A stretch of DNA of 64,000 bases from MPNP01 sp026710155 (GCA_965200885.1 OZ241737.1:1736001-1800000); one strand, 5' to 3'; shown: positions 1 through 9,818, counted from the stretch's first letter. Notes: generated by a model not told the origin, from the sequence alone. Translations and numbers: made by a program.

Positions 1-876
1 TCTTCGAAGAACACCACGCTTGATTGGAAACCAGACCTTGAGTTTATTGACAATCAGTACCGGGTTGCGCTTCTTGACAATGGCATCGGGCGAACCAGAG
101 GGTTCGGCTGCAAGCAGGGCCTTGGTGTAGGGGTGTTCGGGTGCCTCGAAAACCTTCTTTCTATGCCCACTTTCCACAATGCTGCCATCTTTCATCACGA
201 GAACCCTGTCGGCAATGTTTTTTACGATATTGAGATCATGGGTTATAAACAACAGCCCCATGCCCTCTGATTCCTTGAGCTCGGCGAGCAGCTTCAATAT
301 CTGGGCCTGAATGGTAACATCAAGGGCTGTGGTTGGTTCATCGGCAATCAGGAGTGAAGGATTGTTGGCGAGGGCCATGGCAATCATGATTCTTTGCCTT
401 TGACCACCTGAAAACAGGTGGGGATAGCATTTCAACCTTGATTCAGGATTGTCAATCCCGGTTTTTTCCAGAAGTTCCAAAATCTTTTTTCTGGCTTCCC
501 CTCCAACCAGATTCTGGTGAATTCTCAGGCTTTCACCAACCTGTTTTTCCAAGGTATGCAAAGGGTTGAGGGAAGACATCGGCTCTTGGAAAATGAAACT
601 GATCTCATTACCTCTGATCTGTTGCAATTTCTTGAGATCGACATCAACGAGTTCCTGCCCCTTGAATTTGACCGACCCCGTTGTCTTGGCATTCCCCGGC
701 AGCAAACCCACGGTGGAAAGGGCAGTTACTGATTTCCCGGAACCCGATTCACCAACTATGGCTACGGTTTCTCCCTTGTCAACATTAAGGGATACCTTCT
801 TGACAGCCTCAAACGAATGTCCCTCCTGGGTAAAGGTTATGGAGAGGTCGTTTGTTTCTAACAGTTTCTGGCTCAC
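1..876 (-). CDS. yejF: ABC importer ATPase YejF, N-terminal part (cut by window edge)
   Basis: ATP-binding subunit of the YejABEF peptide importer (microcin C and oligopeptide uptake in characterised members), acting on the cytoplasmic face of the inner membrane. 292 codons are present. Walker A GESGSGKS lies at about residues 42-49, the signature FSGGQRQR near 160 and Walker B LLIADEPT near 180, so the first nucleotide-binding domain is complete. The family normally carries two such domains in about 530 residues; the second begins near the window edge (KLKVWFPIKRG) and is missing here. The start is a GTG overlapping the yejE stop as GTGA, indicating translational coupling. It could be DppD/OppD-like by sequence alone; the operon makes YejF the better name. 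Confidence 0.9.
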   Translation of the reverse strand, partial: MSQKLLETNDLSITFTQEGHSFEAVKKVSLNVDKGETVAIVGESGSGKSVTALSTVGLLPGNAKTTGSVKFKGQELVDVDLKKLQQIRGNEISFIFQEPMSSLNPLHTLEKQVGESLRIHQNLVGGEARKKILELLEKTGIDNPESRLKCYPHLFSGGQRQRIMIAMALANNPSLLIADEPTTALDVTIQAQILKLLAELKESEGMGLLFITHDLNIVKNIADRVLVMKDGSIVESGHRKKVFEAPEHPYTKALLAAEPSGSPDAIVKKRNPVLIVNKLKVWFPIKRGVLRR

Positions 877-1982
877 TTGAAGGTTTTCCTTGGATCAAAT
901 GCATCACGCACTCCTTCGAAAATGAATACCAGAAGTGACAGCATTGTGGCAAAGGTAAAGAAAGCCGTGAATCCCAACCAGGGTGCCTGCAGGTTTTGCT
1001 TGGCTTGCAGTGTCAGTTGCCCAAGGGAAGGGGCTGAGGAGGGCAAGCCAAAGCCAAGAAAATCCAAGGCAGCAAGTGAACCGATTGTTCCGGTGATAAT
1101 AAAAGGCAATAGTGTTACTGAAGCAACCATGGCATTGGGGAGCAAATGCCTGAACATGATGACCGTATTGGATACTCCCATGGCCTTGGCTGCCCGGACA
1201 TATTCAAAATTGCGCGCCCTGAAGCTTTCAGCCCTGACCACTCCAACCAAGCTGGTCCAGCCGAACAGGGTCATCAAAAATACCAGAAGCCAGAAGTTCA
1301 TTTGCCAAATCGCTGCAACAATAATGATGATGTAAAGGGACGGTGTAGATCCCCACAATTCAATGACCCGTTGGAAGAACAGGTCAATCAAACCACCAAA
1401 ATACCCTTGGACAGCACCCGCAGCTATTCCAATAACGGATGTCAGAAGGGTGACCACACCCGTAAAGAGTATGGACAGGCGAAAACCATAGATTACCCTG
1501 GCTAGGACATCCCTTGCAGTATCATCGGTACCAAGCCAATGTTCGGAATCAGGTGCTGATGGTGCGGGTTTGCCCAAATCATCAACGGTATCATAGGAAA
1601 AGGGAATGAGAGGCCAAATCATCCAACCACTTAAGATTTCCTGCCCATCGACCATCCCATCTTGGGCATCTTCCAAAATGGCTTCCGGCTCATAGACGCA
1701 ATCAAGGATACCACCGGTTTTGATCAGGCATTGAACCTCGATGTCCCGATAGACTGCTTCAGTGAGATATTCACCCCCAAAATCCTTCTCGGAGTGAAAG
1801 GAAAGGATGGGAAAATAAAGGTCACCACGATAATTGATCAGAATGGGTTTTTCGTTGGCGATGAATTCAGAGAATAGGGAAATGACAAAAAGCACCATGA
1901 AGATGCGCAAGGACCAAACCGCTCTGCGGTTGGAACTGAAATTCTTCAGCCTTCGCCGATTGATTGGGGATAGAGTTATCAT
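873..1982 (-). CDS. yejE: Peptide ABC transporter permease YejE
   Basis: Second permease of the YejABEF importer, 369 aa. After a basic N-terminus there is a first membrane helix near residues 25-45, a long periplasmic stretch to about 170, then five helices and the BPD_transp_1 loop (EYVRAAKAMGVSNTVIMFRHLLPNA, conserved EAA-type region). The D-x-x-Y-x-D type internal segment 'EHWLGTDDTARDVLARVIYG' pattern, here shown only in part, is typical of YejE/DppC. It overlaps yejB upstream (ATGA) and yejF downstream, so all four genes form one operon. Confidence 0.92.
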   Translation of the reverse strand: MITLSPINRRRLKNFSSNRRAVWSLRIFMVLFVISLFSEFIANEKPILINYRGDLYFPILSFHSEKDFGGEYLTEAVYRDIEVQCLIKTGGILDCVYEPEAILEDAQDGMVDGQEILSGWMIWPLIPFSYDTVDDLGKPAPSAPDSEHWLGTDDTARDVLARVIYGFRLSILFTGVVTLLTSVIGIAAGAVQGYFGGLIDLFFQRVIELWGSTPSLYIIIIVAAIWQMNFWLLVFLMTLFGWTSLVGVVRAESFRARNFEYVRAAKAMGVSNTVIMFRHLLPNAMVASVTLLPFIITGTIGSLAALDFLGFGLPSSAPSLGQLTLQAKQNLQAPWLGFTAFFTFATMLSLLVFIFEGVRDAFDPRKTFK

Positions 1983-3064
1983 TTTTCCCTGGATTCAAAA
2001 TCTATACGGGGATCGATCCAGACATAGGTTAGATCGGAGATGATGCCCACAATCAATCCCAGCAGGCCAAACACGAAGAGTGTACCGAAAATCACCGGAT
2101 AATCTCTTGCAACCGCCGCCTCGAAACCCAATCTGCCCAAACCGTCAAGTGAGAAGATGGTTTCAATAATGAGGGATCCGCTGAAGAAAACAGCAACGAA
2201 AATGGCTGGAAATCCTGAAATGACCACTAGCATGGCATTGCGGAAGATATGGCCATAAAGTACCCTTCTTTCAGTCAATCCCTTGGCCCGGGCGGTCATG
2301 ACATATTGCTTGTTGATCTCCTCAAGGAAAGTGTTCTTGGTCAACAGAGTAAGGGTGGCAAAGGCGGAAATGGTCGAGGCAACCACGGGGAGGCAAATAT
2401 GCCAGAAATAATCAATGATCTTGCCGATTAGCGACAGTTCGGAAAAATTGTCTGAAACCAGTCCCCTGAGGGGAAAAATCTTGAAATAGGAGCCACCGGC
2501 AAAGAGCACCAAGAGCAGAATGGCAAAAAGGAAACCCGGAATGGCATAGCCAACGATGACAGCTCCTGAGGTCCAGGTGTCAAACTTGGTACCATCTCTA
2601 ACTGCCTTTCTGACACCCAGAGGAATGGAAATCCAATAGGCCAGCAAGGTTGACCATAAACCCAGGGAAATGGAGACTGGCATTTTTTCCAAAACAAGAT
2701 CAATTACGCTGATGGACCGAAAATAGCTTTCACCAAAATCCAACCTCAGATAGTCCCACATCATGTTCAGAAAACGCTCCAGGGGAGGTTTGTCAAATCC
2801 AAACTGAATTTCCAGCTCCTTTAGAAATTCCTCTGGAAGGCCGGTAGCACCCAGATATTTATCATCTGAGCCCAATTGTTCATTGGCGATTTCATTGCCG
2901 GTACCGGCAAAATTGGCGAAGACATCCCCTTCACCTTCCATTTGGGCCAGGATTTGTTCAATCGGACCTCCCGGCACGAATTGCACCAAGGTGAAATTGA
3001 TGATCATGATACCCAGAAGGGTAGGTATGACCAAGGCCAACCGTCGAAGGATGTAGGCTCCCAT
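1979..3064 (-). CDS. yejB: Peptide ABC transporter permease YejB
   Basis: First permease of the YejABEF importer, 361 aa, inner membrane. The N-terminus (GAYILRRLALVIPTLLGIM) is the usual first helix of DppB/YejB proteins. The extra loop between helices 1 and 2 (about residues 35-110) matches YejB rather than DppB. The EAA-like loop with YVMTARAKGLTERRVLYGH is near residue 255. It starts 15 bp after the yejA stop and overlaps yejE by 4 bp. Confidence 0.92.
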   Translation of the reverse strand: MGAYILRRLALVIPTLLGIMIINFTLVQFVPGGPIEQILAQMEGEGDVFANFAGTGNEIANEQLGSDDKYLGATGLPEEFLKELEIQFGFDKPPLERFLNMMWDYLRLDFGESYFRSISVIDLVLEKMPVSISLGLWSTLLAYWISIPLGVRKAVRDGTKFDTWTSGAVIVGYAIPGFLFAILLLVLFAGGSYFKIFPLRGLVSDNFSELSLIGKIIDYFWHICLPVVASTISAFATLTLLTKNTFLEEINKQYVMTARAKGLTERRVLYGHIFRNAMLVVISGFPAIFVAVFFSGSLIIETIFSLDGLGRLGFEAAVARDYPVIFGTLFVFGLLGLIVGIISDLTYVWIDPRIDFESREK

Positions 3065-3079
3065 TGAAGTTACAAATCT

Positions 3080-4954
3080 TTATTCGCTGAATGCACCTTG
3101 GGATATAAGATTTTGACGCTTCTCCTCATTGGACCACCAAAAATCCAAATAGCCCAATGCAAAGGGAGGTATATTTTCTGGATATTCATACATGTCATAA
3201 TAGGCAACCGTATGGAAGTCCCTGTACCAATGAAAAATCACGATGCGTTGTTGACGCAGCACCCTGTCCAGAGCAGTTACGCCTCTTTCAAGTTCCTCGA
3301 TGGTATTGGCATCGAGAACATAGGTTATGATTTCGTCAACTGCCGGATTGGCAAAACCTGTATCATTGAAAATTCCATCCACGTATTCCGAACCCAGATA
3401 TTGTCTCAGAGCACCACCAGGTTCAAAACTAATGGGAAAGTTGGTTGTAATGATATCGAAATCACGATCCTTTTCCCTCTGACGAAGTTGGGCCGGATCA
3501 ATTTTCTGGAGATAGGCATCAATTCCCAATTGTTTCAGATTCTCCACAAAGGGCTGAATAATTCTTTCAAAAGTTGCTGATGCTGTGAGAAACTCAATCT
3601 TGAACTGCTGTCCACTGTCATTTATGCGAATACCCTTATCCCCGACCATCCAACCTGCTTCATCGAGTAGCCTGGAAGCTGCCCGCAAATTCTTCCTGTC
3701 CAGCCTTCTTCCTGGGTCGGATACGGGTGAAATGACTGGCTCTTCGGTAAATATTTCCTCAGCCAGCATCTCTCTGAGAGGGTCCAGCACAATCAATTCT
3801 TCAGATGATGGCAATCCCTTCGCCTTGAGATGGCTGTTCTCCCAGTATGCATCAATTCTTTTATACAAATCATGAAACGTTGTCGCATTGGTCCATTCAT
3901 AATTGAACATGAGGGAAATGGCTTCCCTGACACGAATATCCTGAAATTTTTCCTTTCTCAGATTGAAGGCAAAGCTCTGACCATTCGGAAGGCTCCCATC
4001 CGGAATTTCATCCTTGACAACCCAACCCTTTTCAATTGAGGGAAAATCATATCTGGTCGCCCAGTTTTTAGAGATGAATTCGGGCCTGAAGGTCGTTTCA
4101 CCAGCCTTGAATCCTTCAAAAGCGGCCTCCTGGTCAGCAAAGTAATCGATCCGTATCCGGTCGAAATTGCTTCGCCCTCTCATGGCAGGGATGTTTGCTC
4201 CCCAGTAATCCGGATTTCTTCCATAAACCAGACTCTTGTTCACATCCAGGGTATTAAGTACATATGGGGATGATCCCAATGCGGGTTCCAATCTGGATTC
4301 ATCAAGTTTCGCACCGGTATCCTCAAACCACTTTTTGGAAAAAATGGGTAATCCGCCAATCAGTGTAATATCATTTCTGGTCGAACGATCAGTTGAATTG
4401 AAGGTAAATTTTATCTTGTATGGTGAAAGGATTTCTGCCGAAACCACAGCCTTGCCCAACTCGGACTTGAACGAGGCCAACCCCTCTTCCAGAAGCAGTT
4501 TGTAACTGAACATGACATCTTCGGCGGTCAGTTCGGATCCATCGGAAAACCTGGCTTCGGACCGAAGGTTGAATATGACCCAGGTTCGGTCTTCGGGAAA
4601 TTCTATGGTTTCAGCAAGCAAACCATAAAACGAACTTACCTCATCGGCACTGCCTTCGAGCATTGATTCAAAGAAAATTGAAGATAGGGCCCCCGACTGT
4701 CCCTTGCGGCTGTAGGGATTCATGGAATCAAAATTGCCGTAAGTCGAGATGGAAATCTCCCCACCTTTGGGAGCGGCAGGATTCACATAATCAAAATGCT
4801 GAAAATCACTGGGGTATTTCAAATTGCCGAATTTTGATATGCCGTGGGAAACAGTTATATTCTGGTCTTCATCGGTGAAAGAAATTGTCGCTCCTGCCAC
4901 TGAAAAAATGGTGGACATCAATAATGCCTTGATACCCTTGCTCAAGTAGTTCAT
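3080..4954 (-). CDS. yejA: Extracellular solute-binding protein YejA, family 5
   Basis: Periplasmic peptide-binding protein that delivers substrate to YejBEF. I chose ATG 4954 over the upstream ATG at 5023 because it follows GGAGTAAAATTGAAA and is directly followed by a signal peptide (KGIKALLMSTIFSVAGA). The mature part has the SBP_bac_5 layout: FNLRSEARFSDGSELTAEDV near residue 130, and a C-terminal lobe ending in a WYRDFH segment typical of YejA. About 624 residues, normal for the family. It is the first gene of the yejABEF operon. Confidence 0.9.
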   Translation of the reverse strand: MNYLSKGIKALLMSTIFSVAGATISFTDEDQNITVSHGISKFGNLKYPSDFQHFDYVNPAAPKGGEISISTYGNFDSMNPYSRKGQSGALSSIFFESMLEGSADEVSSFYGLLAETIEFPEDRTWVIFNLRSEARFSDGSELTAEDVMFSYKLLLEEGLASFKSELGKAVVSAEILSPYKIKFTFNSTDRSTRNDITLIGGLPIFSKKWFEDTGAKLDESRLEPALGSSPYVLNTLDVNKSLVYGRNPDYWGANIPAMRGRSNFDRIRIDYFADQEAAFEGFKAGETTFRPEFISKNWATRYDFPSIEKGWVVKDEIPDGSLPNGQSFAFNLRKEKFQDIRVREAISLMFNYEWTNATTFHDLYKRIDAYWENSHLKAKGLPSSEELIVLDPLREMLAEEIFTEEPVISPVSDPGRRLDRKNLRAASRLLDEAGWMVGDKGIRINDSGQQFKIEFLTASATFERIIQPFVENLKQLGIDAYLQKIDPAQLRQREKDRDFDIITTNFPISFEPGGALRQYLGSEYVDGIFNDTGFANPAVDEIITYVLDANTIEELERGVTALDRVLRQQRIVIFHWYRDFHTVAYYDMYEYPENIPPFALGYLDFWWSNEEKRQNLISQGAFSE

Positions 4955-5162
4955 TTTCAATTTTACTCCATTCCTATTTCTTTGAGGCTTCTGCTTTAAT
5001 GTAAATATTTTGCAAGGAAACACCTTACAAATTTTAGTTAACTTGTGAATTTTGGATCAGGGTCATTGAGTGTCTGCAAGCAAACCCTAGCCTGGATGCG
5101 ATTTTTCAGGCTGTTTCATGAAAGGTTAAAGTCCATGCATGATTCAGGGTGAATTTAAATAC

Positions 5163-5684
5163 TCACTGCGTTGATTCCATCAGATAAGCTATCAAGTTAG
5201 CTCTATCATTATCCTTCCTTAAACCCGCAAAAACCATCTTTGTTCCGGGTATGTATTTTTTAGGATTAATCAGAAAATCACTTAATTCCTGAACAGTCCA
5301 ACTGCCTTCAAACTCGGCCATGGATGAAGAGTATTTGAAATCCGAAACAGCACCCACAGGTCTGTCGATGATTTGAAAAAGGTGCGGTCCTACAGAGTTT
5401 TGACCGTCTTCAAGTTTATGACAGGCCTGACATTTTGTAAACACTCGTTGCCCCTTGGAGACATCCGCCGTAGCCAAAAGCTCGGAAATATCAACCGGTT
5501 CTGTCACAACCTCAGTTTCTTCCGCTTCTTCCAATGCCACCAACTCAACAACACCAGGACTGTGGCTTTCAACGTGATAAATCGACTCTGCGCCCCATTT
5601 GCTAAATAGAAAAAACAGCATTGCCACACAAAGCGCTGCCACTATTTTGGTTGATGTCATTGTATCAAGCATTAAATGATCCAA
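5163..5684 (-). CDS. Membrane-anchored c-type cytochrome (cytochrome c552/CycM type)
   Basis: Class I cytochrome c that would carry electrons between the bc1 complex and terminal oxidases at the periplasmic face of the inner membrane. An uncleaved membrane anchor lies at about residues 12-28, followed by an acidic, probably flexible linker (residues 48-70), the haem site CQACH at 85-89 and a candidate axial Met in PGTKMVFAG near 150. 173 aa is right for CycM. ATG 5684 is used, though an ATG eight codons later (MTSTKIV) is equally possible. It is divergent from pheA; this pairing recurs in alphaproteobacteria. Confidence 0.85.
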   Translation of the reverse strand: MDHLMLDTMTSTKIVAALCVAMLFFLFSKWGAESIYHVESHSPGVVELVALEEAEETEVVTEPVDISELLATADVSKGQRVFTKCQACHKLEDGQNSVGPHLFQIIDRPVGAVSDFKYSSSMAEFEGSWTVQELSDFLINPKKYIPGTKMVFAGLRKDNDRANLIAYLMESTQ

Positions 5685-5783
5685 ATTTTAGAAAAAATTG
5701 TTTGCAATCCTATGTAATGTAATTCCACCCAGATATGCAATATCTAATGAAAATTTCTAGATTGTCTAATTTAGAAACCAAGA

Positions 5784-6641
5784 GTGATTAAGTTGAAAAA
5801 AATAATTTCATTCCAGGGGGAATTGGGAGCCTATTCCCATGAGGCGTGTCGACTCGCACGACCTGATTGGGAGTTTTTGCCCTGTATTTCATTTGAAGAT
5901 GCCATTTCGGCAGTGTTGAACAATAAATCCGAAGAGGTCATGCTTCCCGTCGAGAACTCCATTTATGGCAGGGTTGCAGATATACACAAGTTGCTGCCGG
6001 AATCAGGACTTTTCATCAATGATGAGGTTTTTGTAAAGATTGAAATCAATCTCATGGTCCTTCCCGGGACTTCGCTGGAAAAGGTAAAATACGCCTACAG
6101 TCATCCTGTGCTCCTTGGTCAATGCAAAAAATTCCTCAAGCAACATGGTATAATGCCATTAACATCTGTTGACACCTCAGGTTCAGCAAGGTTGATTGCA
6201 GAAAAAAAAGATCCCTCCTACGCAGCCTTGGCTTCCAACTTGGCAAGCCAGATTTTCAAATTGCAGATCATCCAGAAGAACATTGAAGATGCCCATTTCA
6301 ACAGAACCCGTTTCATAATCATGTCAAAAAACAGAAAATGGGCAAGAAAAAGTGAAAGCATGATGACCTCTTTTGTTTTTGCGGTTCGAAACATTCCGGC
6401 TGCCCTATATAAAGCCATGGGGGGGTTCGCTACCAATAATGTGAATATGGTCAAACTTGAAAGCTACATGGTTGGGGGTTCCTTTAATGCGACTCAGTTT
6501 TTTGCTGAAATTGAGGGTCATCCTGAGGATGAGGGCGTCGTTCTGGCATTGGAAGAGCTAAGATTCTTTACTGATTATCTGGAAATTATCGGGGTTTACC
6601 CTGCCCATAAGGCTAGGTTGGAAGTAAATTCCAAATCTTGA
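5784..6641 (+). CDS. pheA: Prephenate dehydratase
   Basis: Converts prephenate to phenylpyruvate in phenylalanine synthesis; cytosolic. The N-terminal PDT domain starts with FQGELGAYSHEA; the catalytic TSGSAR-type segment is at about residues 131-136 (VDTSGSARLIAE) and is followed by an NRTRF motif (about 173-177). A C-terminal ACT domain carries KLESYMVGG, the alphaproteobacterial variant of the ESRP phenylalanine-binding motif. 285 aa, single-function form without chorismate mutase. The start is GTG 5784 or, two codons later, a TTG; no strong Shine-Dalgarno sequence decides it. Confidence 0.92.
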   Translation: MIKLKKIISFQGELGAYSHEACRLARPDWEFLPCISFEDAISAVLNNKSEEVMLPVENSIYGRVADIHKLLPESGLFINDEVFVKIEINLMVLPGTSLEKVKYAYSHPVLLGQCKKFLKQHGIMPLTSVDTSGSARLIAEKKDPSYAALASNLASQIFKLQIIQKNIEDAHFNRTRFIIMSKNRKWARKSESMMTSFVFAVRNIPAALYKAMGGFATNNVNMVKLESYMVGGSFNATQFFAEIEGHPEDEGVVLALEELRFFTDYLEIIGVYPAHKARLEVNSKS

Positions 6642-6937
6642 AACAATACTTGTTGTAACCGAACCCCTTAATTGAGGGGAATGCAGGTTTCTGATATCTT
6701 ATTACACCCCATCTTTCATGTAGTTTATCAAAAAAATGTCCAGGTTGAGATTCACAAACTTACCAATGGTTGGGTGATTGACTGAAGGTCATCAATGGTG
6801 CAAGGTAAGGATTTAACCATTGCAGATATATTCAACTGAATGATTTGCACTACCTAAGCCAGAAATCTTGACCTGTATTTAACTTTTCAGGTAACGCATT
6901 GGCTATTATATTCAAGACACAGAAAAGGAGAATAGCC
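6642..6937. other. Intergenic, no gene recognised
   Basis: A short hairpin CCCCTTAATTGAGGGG lies just after pheA (about 6664-6680) and could end its transcript, although no T-run follows. The rest shows no open frame with coding character. Confidence 0.4.
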
Positions 6938-7221
6938 ATGCAGGAAAATATTGATGAGACTTTGAAAAGGATAGTTCAACATGAACTGGCACCAGTAAAG
7001 ACTGTCGATTTGCATTCCGAAGAGGTAGAAGATGCTGACTGAGACCGCATCCTGCGTATCATGGTGGGTTATGAAGATGAACAAAACCGAACTTAACCCT
7101 AATTAAAGTTTTAGGTTTGGTTGAGCATTTGCGAGTGCCTCTCATATCTTTACCCGTTGATAGATTTTCCATTCTTTCTTTCATGACCCCAGAAGAAGTC
7201 GAAGCTTTTGAAGCCGGATGA
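6938..7221 (+). pseudogene. Decayed partner gene of a HEPN-like protein
   Basis: A broken reading frame with a good ribosome site (AAAAGGAG, 7 nt before ATG 6938). Frame 1 reads MQENIDETLKRIVQHELAP..., meets an in-frame TGA at 7040, continues DRILRIMVGYEDEQ to a TAA at 7094, and the homology-like C-terminus continues in another frame from 7105 (KVLGLVEHLRVPLISL...FMTPEEVEAFEAG) to TGA 7219-7221. The layout (about 95 codons, acidic, followed with ATGA overlap by a HEPN-like gene) resembles small partner proteins of HEPN modules. Function is not established; two stops and a frameshift make it non-functional. Confidence 0.6.
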
Positions 7222-7675
7222 TCTTCTAGAACAGCGCTGCCCTAGCACTCTCTGATCAGGGCAGACCACGGCAATCAAACCTAAGAAGGGCTTTGAGCAC
7301 TGCCTATGATGTCATGTTCAATACTTTCCGTCAGAATTGTGTTGATTCTCTCGTAGGTAAAACCGGGGCCAACAGGAGCCAACATGCTTGGCAACAGGCC
7401 TATCGGTCTGTCAACCACGGTTATGCCAAGAAACAATGTAGAAGAAATGATTTATCATTATTAACTTTTGGTATACGGAATTTTGCTACAAAGTTTGTGG
7501 TTCTAAAGATAAACGGCATCAGGCTGATTATGATCCCTTATTCAGGCTGACAATGAATAATGTTCGCATTGATATTGAAACTGCAGAAGTAGCCATTTTA
7601 CAGTTGCAGGAATCTAATCCCAAGGACAGAACAGCTTTTTCCGTTTGGGTCGCCATGCAGAATCATACCAATTGA
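7218..7675 (+). pseudogene. Decayed HEPN-like protein gene
   Basis: The frame starts at ATG 7218, overlapping the stop of the upstream partner (ATGA). It reads MIF, then TAG at 7227, then NSAALALSDQGRPRQSNLRRALSTAYDVMF, a segment close to the LRRAVSTAYYALFH motif of HEPN-like proteins. A frameshift near 7505 moves the frame to KDKRHQADYDPLFR...DIETAEVAI and on to TGA 7673-7675. One in-frame stop and one frameshift show decay. The HEPN assignment rests on motif recognition only; HEPN proteins are commonly RNases in toxin-antitoxin and abortive-infection systems. Confidence 0.65.
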
Positions 7676-7718
7676 TTACTCTCAAACCCGTCCTGATGGC
7701 AGAAAATTTATACGCCAT

Positions 7719-8690
7719 TCAAATTATGGTACCTCCCAGCCATTTCCTAATAAGGAAATCCGCAATGGAACCTTTGCGGGGAAGGGAAATATCTGTCCGG
7801 CATCCATCATAGATGTCCATGACTTCTTCACGTTCAAGCCAAATGGCATTTTCAATTTCATTTTTTTGCGGTTTAATTGTGTCATTCCTTGCCTCGCCCC
7901 TGCACCCAATCATCAAGGACGTTGGAAAGGGCCATGGCTGTGATGAAAGATAGCTTATGTTTTCCACAAGAATTTCGGTTTCTTCGTAAACTTCCCGAAC
8001 TACAGCAGATTCAATTGATTCACCTGGTTCCATGAAACCTGCCAAGAGGGAATGCATCCCCCGGGGCCAATGATAGGACCTTCCCAATAAAACCTTGTTT
8101 TGTCGCAAAATCAGCATGATGACTACAGGATCACATCTTGGGAAATGTTCAGATTTGCAGGCAGGACAAATCCTTGACCAACCCCCATTCCTGATGTCCG
8201 TGGGATGACCGCAAAACGAACAATAACCATGAGTGTAATGCCATCCCAATAATGCCTTTCCGATGGCCAGCAATTCTGCCAAGAGTGGTTCCTGAAGATA
8301 GGGCAGGAGCATTCTGAGACCCTTGAAATAATATTCAGGAAAATAGGGATGTTGATATTGGGAAGGGTCAAACAGCCTGTTCTCGACAACATTTACAGTT
8401 AATGGGGTATTTTCCCTTGTGATATCACCTGCAAAATAGTCAGTACCATCACAAGAACCCAGATATACCCTTGTTTCCAATGTCTTGTTCAGTTCCTTTT
8501 CTGGTAACAGAAAAATCGGGCTGGACTGATGGTCCACCATCGGCATACCCTTCCAAAAAAGCAACAAACGGGTATCTTTTCCCAGGACAGCATTTTCAAA
8601 AAAATCCACATCCGAACGCTTATCAATTTTACGTTCAAGTCGTGATGGTATGGCAAAGGTAGCAAAATCATTAAAATTCATGTGGTGCAT
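7719..8690 (-). CDS. nudC: NADH pyrophosphatase (NAD-capped RNA deNADding enzyme) NudC
   Basis: Nudix hydrolase that cleaves NADH to NMNH and AMP and removes NAD caps from RNA; cytosolic. Zinc-binding cysteines C157, C160, C175 and C178 (CSFC...CPAC) precede the Nudix box at about 218-240 (GFMEPGE ... REVYEETEI), and the downstream SQPWPFPTS array is specific for NudC. 323 aa, normal length. ATG 8690 and ATG 8681 are both possible. It faces the SRP RNA gene. Confidence 0.95.
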   Translation of the reverse strand: MHHMNFNDFATFAIPSRLERKIDKRSDVDFFENAVLGKDTRLLLFWKGMPMVDHQSSPIFLLPEKELNKTLETRVYLGSCDGTDYFAGDITRENTPLTVNVVENRLFDPSQYQHPYFPEYYFKGLRMLLPYLQEPLLAELLAIGKALLGWHYTHGYCSFCGHPTDIRNGGWSRICPACKSEHFPRCDPVVIMLILRQNKVLLGRSYHWPRGMHSLLAGFMEPGESIESAVVREVYEETEILVENISYLSSQPWPFPTSLMIGCRGEARNDTIKPQKNEIENAIWLEREEVMDIYDGCRTDISLPRKGSIADFLIRKWLGGTII

Positions 8691-8820
8691 TATCTCTTTT
8701 CGGTAATTGCAATCAAAGGATGTAATTTTTCCATTTCATCGATTTTGAATTCGATTGTACATTTATTTCAGCCATTTGAATCCTTGAGAAAATCAATCGC
8801 CATACTATTTTTACTCGGGA

Positions 8821-8910
8821 GAGATTGAATCAGGTGTTCACATTACGAACCCGGTCAGGTCTGAAAGGAAGCAGCCGTAGTAATCACTGAATGGGTTGAA
8901 TTTCAATCTC
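8821..8910 (+). ncRNA. ffs: Signal recognition particle RNA, small (4.5S) type
   Basis: The diagnostic apical part GGTCAGGTCT-GAAA-GGAAGCAGCC is present around 8852-8876, with a GAAA (GNRA) tetraloop and the asymmetric loop bound by Ffh. The ends GAGATTGAA (8821-8829) and TTCAATCTC (8902-8910) pair perfectly and close a single long hairpin of about 90 nt. The position upstream of dnaX-ybaB-recR is common in alphaproteobacteria. The exact 5' and 3' ends are inferred from the closing helix. Confidence 0.93.
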
Positions 8911-9125
8911 TCGCTGAACCGTCACCCCCTCACCACATAAAACCAATTTTGCTGAAATGATTCGTTTCGAAATAATTTATCAATTCTATTTTGATGGCTA
9001 AAGTATGCGATCCAATCAAGTCGATCGAGTATTCGTACACTCAAGAGCATTTCTTGAAATTTCTGACGTTACAAATTAATGGTCTGGCATTTGAGAAATG
9101 TTCTCTTCCTGATTTGTGAGGCTTG

Positions 9126-9818
9126 GTGAGTGATTTTATAAATCCCATTAAACAATCCCTGTTTGATTTTTTGAATGAACTAAAATCGAACAATAATCGG
9201 GATTGGTTTGCTGATAACAAGCATCGTTATATTTCCGACCTGCGTGATCCATTGCTGGAGTTTATTTACCATTTCGGTGGAACTCTTGGCCAAATAAGTC
9301 CGCATTTCATTGCTGATTCCAGACCGAATGGAGGTTCACTATTCAGAATTTACCGTGATGTAAGGTTTTCAAAAAACAAGGAACCTTACAAAACCAATGC
9401 GGGAGTTCACTTCAGGCATATTGATGGCAAGGATGTTCATGCTCCCGGTTTTTATCTTCACCTTGAACCAGGAAACTGTTTCGCTGGTTGTGGAGTATGG
9501 AGACCGGATGGTGTGGCACTCAGGCAAATAAGGGATGAAATCGTCGACAATCCCCAAAACTGGGTGGATATAATCAGCGAGGGAAATTTTCAGAACACTT
9601 TTGATTTTCATGGCGAAAAACTCAAACGTCCTCCCAAGGGTTATGACTCCGAACACCCGCAGATTGAGGACCTCAAACGAAAGAGTTTTATTGTGTTTTG
9701 CAATTTGAATGAAGACCAAATCACCAGCCCAGAATTTCCGGCAATTTTTATGTCAGTACTTAAATCCAGTTCCCCGTTTGTCAGTTTTCTTTCCCGTGCA
9801 GTTGATGTCCCGTTTTGA
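9126..9818 (+). CDS. DUF2461 / TIGR02453 family protein
   Basis: 230 aa, cytosolic, no signal peptide or membrane segment. Family features visible: FLNELKSNNNRDWFADNKHRY near the N-terminus, RIYRDVRFSKNKEPYKTN around 80-97, and GFYLHLEPGNCFAGCGVWRP around 115-134. The family is widespread but has no settled biochemical role. I chose GTG 9126, which is preceded by GTGAGG; a TTG one codon upstream is the alternative. Confidence 0.85.
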   Translation: MSDFINPIKQSLFDFLNELKSNNNRDWFADNKHRYISDLRDPLLEFIYHFGGTLGQISPHFIADSRPNGGSLFRIYRDVRFSKNKEPYKTNAGVHFRHIDGKDVHAPGFYLHLEPGNCFAGCGVWRPDGVALRQIRDEIVDNPQNWVDIISEGNFQNTFDFHGEKLKRPPKGYDSEHPQIEDLKRKSFIVFCNLNEDQITSPEFPAIFMSVLKSSSPFVSFLSRAVDVPF

